From the NCBI GenBank assembly GCA_944324655.1, contig CALUXF010000001.1, positions 1 to 64,000 of the forward strand: DNA of 64,000 bases. Direction: 5' to 3'. A program made the position numbers and the translations under genes. Below the pieces are notes generated by a model, which worked only from the letters and a program-made list of their open reading frames with translations, had not been told where the DNA came from and did no database searches. This stretch comes from Candidatus Avelusimicrobium aviculae (GTDB lineage Bacteria; Elusimicrobiota; Elusimicrobia; Elusimicrobiales; Elusimicrobiaceae). Shown in pieces: positions 61,320 through 64,000 of the stretch (position 1 is its first letter; every line of letters begins with the position of its first letter).

Positions 61320-62894
61320 TTAAAAGATGAACCCGAAGGAGAACGACGCCCCGGCGGAAGCGGGAACGTCAGCTCCCTCCACTTCTGCCGTTTCTGAGCT
61401 TATGGCTCCCGCCAACTCCATTTGGAAGCGGGCTATCTTAAATCCTAAGCCCAATGTGTAATACATGGAAGAGTCTGACTCGGCCAAGTTTTTATTAATC
61501 CCGGCTCTTAACGGCAGGCTGAAGGTTTTGCCTTTGGCAAAGTCCCACTCGGCGCCGATGGCCAGCTGGCGGGATTTAAAGTTAGCGATAGCCGTTTCAT
61601 TTTCGGTTAAGTCCAAATCGGCCGCCAAGACAAGCGTACGAAGCGGCTCTATGGCTACGCCGGCGCGGATTTGGGGTTTTAGTTTATAATCGCCTGTCTG
61701 CCAGCTTTGGGCGATAGCGTCCGGTATGCCTTGCGGCAGGCCCGGCCTGTCAAATTTGGGGGAGTTGATGTTGCGCGCCGTTAAGCCGATTACCGGGTTA
61801 AACAGTATTTCCCGGTCCGTCAGGCGGGACAGATTTACCTTGGCCCCCAGGTCCACCCCCAGCTGGGCAGAGGTTTTTTTGTTGTCCCACGCGTCGCTGG
61901 CTACGTCAGAGAGGGACTTGTCGTCTTGCAAAACCAAAATTCCCGTTTGGGCGATGGTTCCCTCAATCAGTTTTAAATTCCCGCCCACTTGCAAACCGGG
62001 TATGACTTCCTGCGCGTACCCTAAAGCGATTTCGGAGAAAAGGCCTAAATCCGCCATGGCGCGGCTTTCGTTTTGTTCATAACCGTTGCCGCCGTTATGC
62101 TGCGCCGCGGTTTGGATAATATCGGCGGCGTTGGGCAAATTGGAGGCGGCCGTTTGCGCGGCGGACAGCACTTCTTGCGCGGAGGAGCCGGCGCCTAAAG
62201 CGGTATTGATGAAAGCGTTTGCCATGTCGGCAGCGGAGGCGTAATTGGTTTGCAGTAATGTATTGATAGCGTCCAGCGTGTTGGTGTCCGTAATGGTTTG
62301 GGCCAGTATTTGCGCGGCGCGCTGGCTGTCTGTTTCCGCGGGGGGCGCGGTGTTGTCGCTAATATTCAAACCGGCGGTGCCGCCTTGATTCCCTAAGCCC
62401 ACATTGACCGTGTCAATAACCGGCGTCACGCCCATAGTGCCTAAAGAACGTACGGATACGGCAAAGTTTTTAATTTTTATTCCCAGCCCGGCGTCCGCCC
62501 CTACTACGGCGCCCAGGTTGTTTTTGGTTAAGTCTGAAATGTCGGACAAGCCCTCAAATAAAGTGGAAATATCCTGCGCGTTGGGCGCGCCGCCATAGGA
62601 TATTTTATCGGATAAATTTTTATAGCGGTCGGACAAATCGTTTAAATTATCCAAGGCGTTCATTACGTCTTTGGTTGTTTCCATTTGCAGACCGGCGCTA
62701 AGCAAAACGTTTTGTATTTCTTGGTCCGTATCTTTTAAAGCGGCGGGGTTCCAATATTGGGCGTCTGCCCCATATGCGGTAGCCACCCCGGCGCCTCCCA
62801 TGCCCATCGCTCTGGGGCCCACCATTTGCCAAGGCTGTGCGTTTAAGGTAAAAGCGCTTGCGCTAAGCAGTACGGCTAGTAAAAACCGTTTCAT
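61320..62894 (-). CDS. Outer-membrane beta-barrel, TraF_2/FadL-like
   Basis: 524 residues with signal peptide ending TLNAQ. The mature N-terminus GPRAMGMGGAGVATAYGADAQYWNPAAL matches the hallmark of the TraF_2/FadL-like barrel group (a plug-like start inside the barrel). A ~200-residue helical, Ala/Asn/Thr-rich insert follows (tandem DN, NL, LQTN segments), then amphipathic strands and a terminal aromatic residue (SFSFGFIF). Likely passive transporter of hydrophobic compounds or surface barrel; despite the TraF name there is no conjugation system here. Promoter TGCTATGAT at 62929-62937. Confidence 0.8.
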   Translation of the reverse strand: MKRFLLAVLLSASAFTLNAQPWQMVGPRAMGMGGAGVATAYGADAQYWNPAALKDTDQEIQNVLLSAGLQMETTKDVMNALDNLNDLSDRYKNLSDKISYGGAPNAQDISTLFEGLSDISDLTKNNLGAVVGADAGLGIKIKNFAVSVRSLGTMGVTPVIDTVNVGLGNQGGTAGLNISDNTAPPAETDSQRAAQILAQTITDTNTLDAINTLLQTNYASAADMANAFINTALGAGSSAQEVLSAAQTAASNLPNAADIIQTAAQHNGGNGYEQNESRAMADLGLFSEIALGYAQEVIPGLQVGGNLKLIEGTIAQTGILVLQDDKSLSDVASDAWDNKKTSAQLGVDLGAKVNLSRLTDREILFNPVIGLTARNINSPKFDRPGLPQGIPDAIAQSWQTGDYKLKPQIRAGVAIEPLRTLVLAADLDLTENETAIANFKSRQLAIGAEWDFAKGKTFSLPLRAGINKNLAESDSSMYYTLGLGFKIARFQMELAGAISSETAEVEGADVPASAGASFSFGFIF

Positions 62895-62928
62895 TTTTTT
62901 CTCCTTATAAATATTAAGATTTGAGATA

Positions 62929-62937
62929 TCATAGCAA
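62929..62937 (-). promoter_or_regulatory. Extended -10 element of the barrel gene
   Basis: TGCTATGAT on the minus strand, 35 bp before the start. Confidence 0.45.
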
Positions 62938-62984
62938 ATAGCATGTTGGGGCGCAAGGAAAGATATTCACATGATGAAAGCTCT

Positions 62985-63018
62985 ATAAAAAGGGGTTCCT
63001 GTTTGAGGAACCCCTTTG
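62985..63018 (-). terminator. Terminator
   Basis: AAAGGGGTTCCT / AGGAACCCCTTT with a T run on the minus strand after the last gene. Confidence 0.85.
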
Positions 63019-63019
63019 G

Positions 63020-64000
63020 CTATTTTATAAACACAAACAAGTTTTTGTCGGTAGAGTAAGGATATGCTTTTTTTAGTTTTTTCTGTTCTTGTGTGGCGTT
63101 TAGTTTTTTAACCGCTTCTTCGTTGGGGTATATCCAAAAGATGTCTTTGGCGTTGTCCATTTCTTGGGTAAAGAAGGATATTTGGTCTGAAGCTTTATTT
63201 ATGATATCTTTATCCAGTCCATAGCAGGTGCCGTCTTGGCACAGCCCGTTTGTTTCGGCTATGTTGGATCTGTTTTCATAAAAGATTTTTTTATTTTCGG
63301 GCAGTTGTTCCATCGGAAGCAGTGAAATTAACAAGTAATCTGCCACATGCAACATGGGGGCTAAATCCATTGAATAGGTTGTGGCGAGGTGTCCCGCTCC
63401 AGCGTGGACGATAATGATGTCATAAAACGGCCGCAGCGCATTAATGCGCCGTGCCCATTGGCGGTTGCGTTCCCGCACCCCCCAGGGGGATACGCTGATT
63501 AATTGCATGCTAGAAAGAACCAAATCCTCCAGTTTATCTTGCTCGAGGTTTAAAGAGGGAACTTGATCTTCCAAAGAGGCATAGACGGCAAAATTTCCGA
63601 TCTTAACAATAGATATATTGTCTTGCGTTGTCCAAATGAAATCATCAAGGGCTAACTGGTCTATGTTTGCTTGGTCGGCCGCGCGGAACACCGGCATATA
63701 ACCCTCTGAGATATACAGATTTGTTTTTTCTCCGGCCTTTTTTAACAGGCCGGGCGCTTCATCTCCCAGCCAGTTTAAAAATTCACTGGCCAGCAAAATG
63801 CGGGCTTGCGGGTTTTCTTTCCGGATGATTCGGATTATGTTCGCCGCATGATTAATGGCAGAAGTGGTTTCATGATTAATGTCTTCCGCAATAAAAATGG
63901 TGTTTTGTCCTTTTATTAATTGGGAGTAGGGGGGAAGCCCTAGCGCATGATAAAAAAGGTTGGAATTGGCGTCTTCTTTAAGGGTTCCCAGCTGGTTGTT
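63020..64000 (-). CDS. ChaN/TraB-like protein, partial (5' end outside window)
   Basis: At least 326 residues; the frame stays open to the window edge. The arrangement resembles haem-binding-uptake ChaN / TraB-type folds: NTIFIAEDINHET (first strand with acidic pair), an SEFLNW helix, WGVRERNRQWARRINAL, then IIIVHAGAGHLATTYSMDL like the GxGH block near the end of that fold. A C-terminal stretch contains a Cys pair (GLCQDGTCYG). Cellular location unknown because the N-terminus is missing. Function not assigned; the fold call is a guess from motif spacing. Confidence 0.5.
   Translation of the reverse strand, partial: NNQLGTLKEDANSNLFYHALGLPPYSQLIKGQNTIFIAEDINHETTSAINHAANIIRIIRKENPQARILLASEFLNWLGDEAPGLLKKAGEKTNLYISEGYMPVFRAADQANIDQLALDDFIWTTQDNISIVKIGNFAVYASLEDQVPSLNLEQDKLEDLVLSSMQLISVSPWGVRERNRQWARRINALRPFYDIIIVHAGAGHLATTYSMDLAPMLHVADYLLISLLPMEQLPENKKIFYENRSNIAETNGLCQDGTCYGLDKDIINKASDQISFFTQEMDNAKDIFWIYPNEEAVKKLNATQEQKKLKKAYPYSTDKNLFVFIK

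Overview
The window looks like chromosomal DNA of a Gram-negative-type bacterium with moderate GC. It has an outer-membrane autotransporter relic, a TraF/FadL-like barrel protein, apolipoprotein N-acyltransferase and SecA. Several traits point to the phylum Elusimicrobiota (Elusimicrobium-like, probably host-associated): isolated type IV prepilin-like genes, a giant tandem major-facilitator-like protein and a complete mannose-family PTS encoded with HPr kinase. This assignment is inference from gene content, not from a marker search.

Layout. 1-4.2 kb: 3' part of a giant membrane protein. 4.2-5.3 kb: PHP phosphoesterase and a NifU-type Fe-S protein, leftward. 5.4-7.4 kb: three small exported proteins. 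7.5-15.5 kb: a tightly packed rightward operon secA / Cys-rich exported protein / lnt / prfB / hemW / cofE-like / mscL. 15.6-16.3 kb: glycerophosphodiesterase. 16.4-17.7 kb: folD plus a lipoprotein. 17.8-26.3 kb: a leftward carbon-control operon hpf-hprK-rapZ-EIIA-EIIB-EIIC-EIID-HPr-EI-lepA, in which sugar uptake genes sit with HPr and its kinase. 26.6-32.8 kb: a small duplicated-motif protein, smc with a phosphoesterase, a glycosyltransferase-like membrane protein and tRNA-Ala. 33-36.4 kb: an ankyrin protein preceded by what looks like an attenuator, a small membrane protein, an exported HExxxH protein and threonine aldolase.

36.5-43.3 kb is the accessory part. A 5'-truncated autotransporter abuts a decayed phage terminase gene. 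An AT-rich stretch follows, with a repeat protein, a PD-(D/E)XK nuclease with a palindromic promoter region, a WYL-family regulator pseudogene, a DnaB-type ATPase lacking its N-terminal domain and a frameshifted DUF2924 gene. It ends exactly at the 3' side of tRNA-Val, as expected for a degenerate integrated element.

43.4-64 kb returns to core genes: dnaE, a NUDIX protein, a 501-residue cysteine-rich prepilin fusion, lipid kinase, HAD phosphatase, alaS, a second prepilin, tRNA-Tyr, the mutS-mutL-ferredoxin operon, an outer-membrane barrel and a partial ChaN/TraB-like protein.

Items most worth a second look: (1) a 161-nt tRNA-Tyr-like element at 55491-55651 with a tRNA acceptor stem and CCA but a large, highly structured interior; (2) a leaderless 41-codon ORF, mutually exclusive hairpins and a terminator ahead of the ankyrin gene; (3) the modular Cys-rich prepilin; (4) an apparent AUA start for hprK; (5) a recurrent extended -10 element TGCTATAAT, often so close to the ATG that the mRNAs (mutS, folD, glpQ) should be leaderless.
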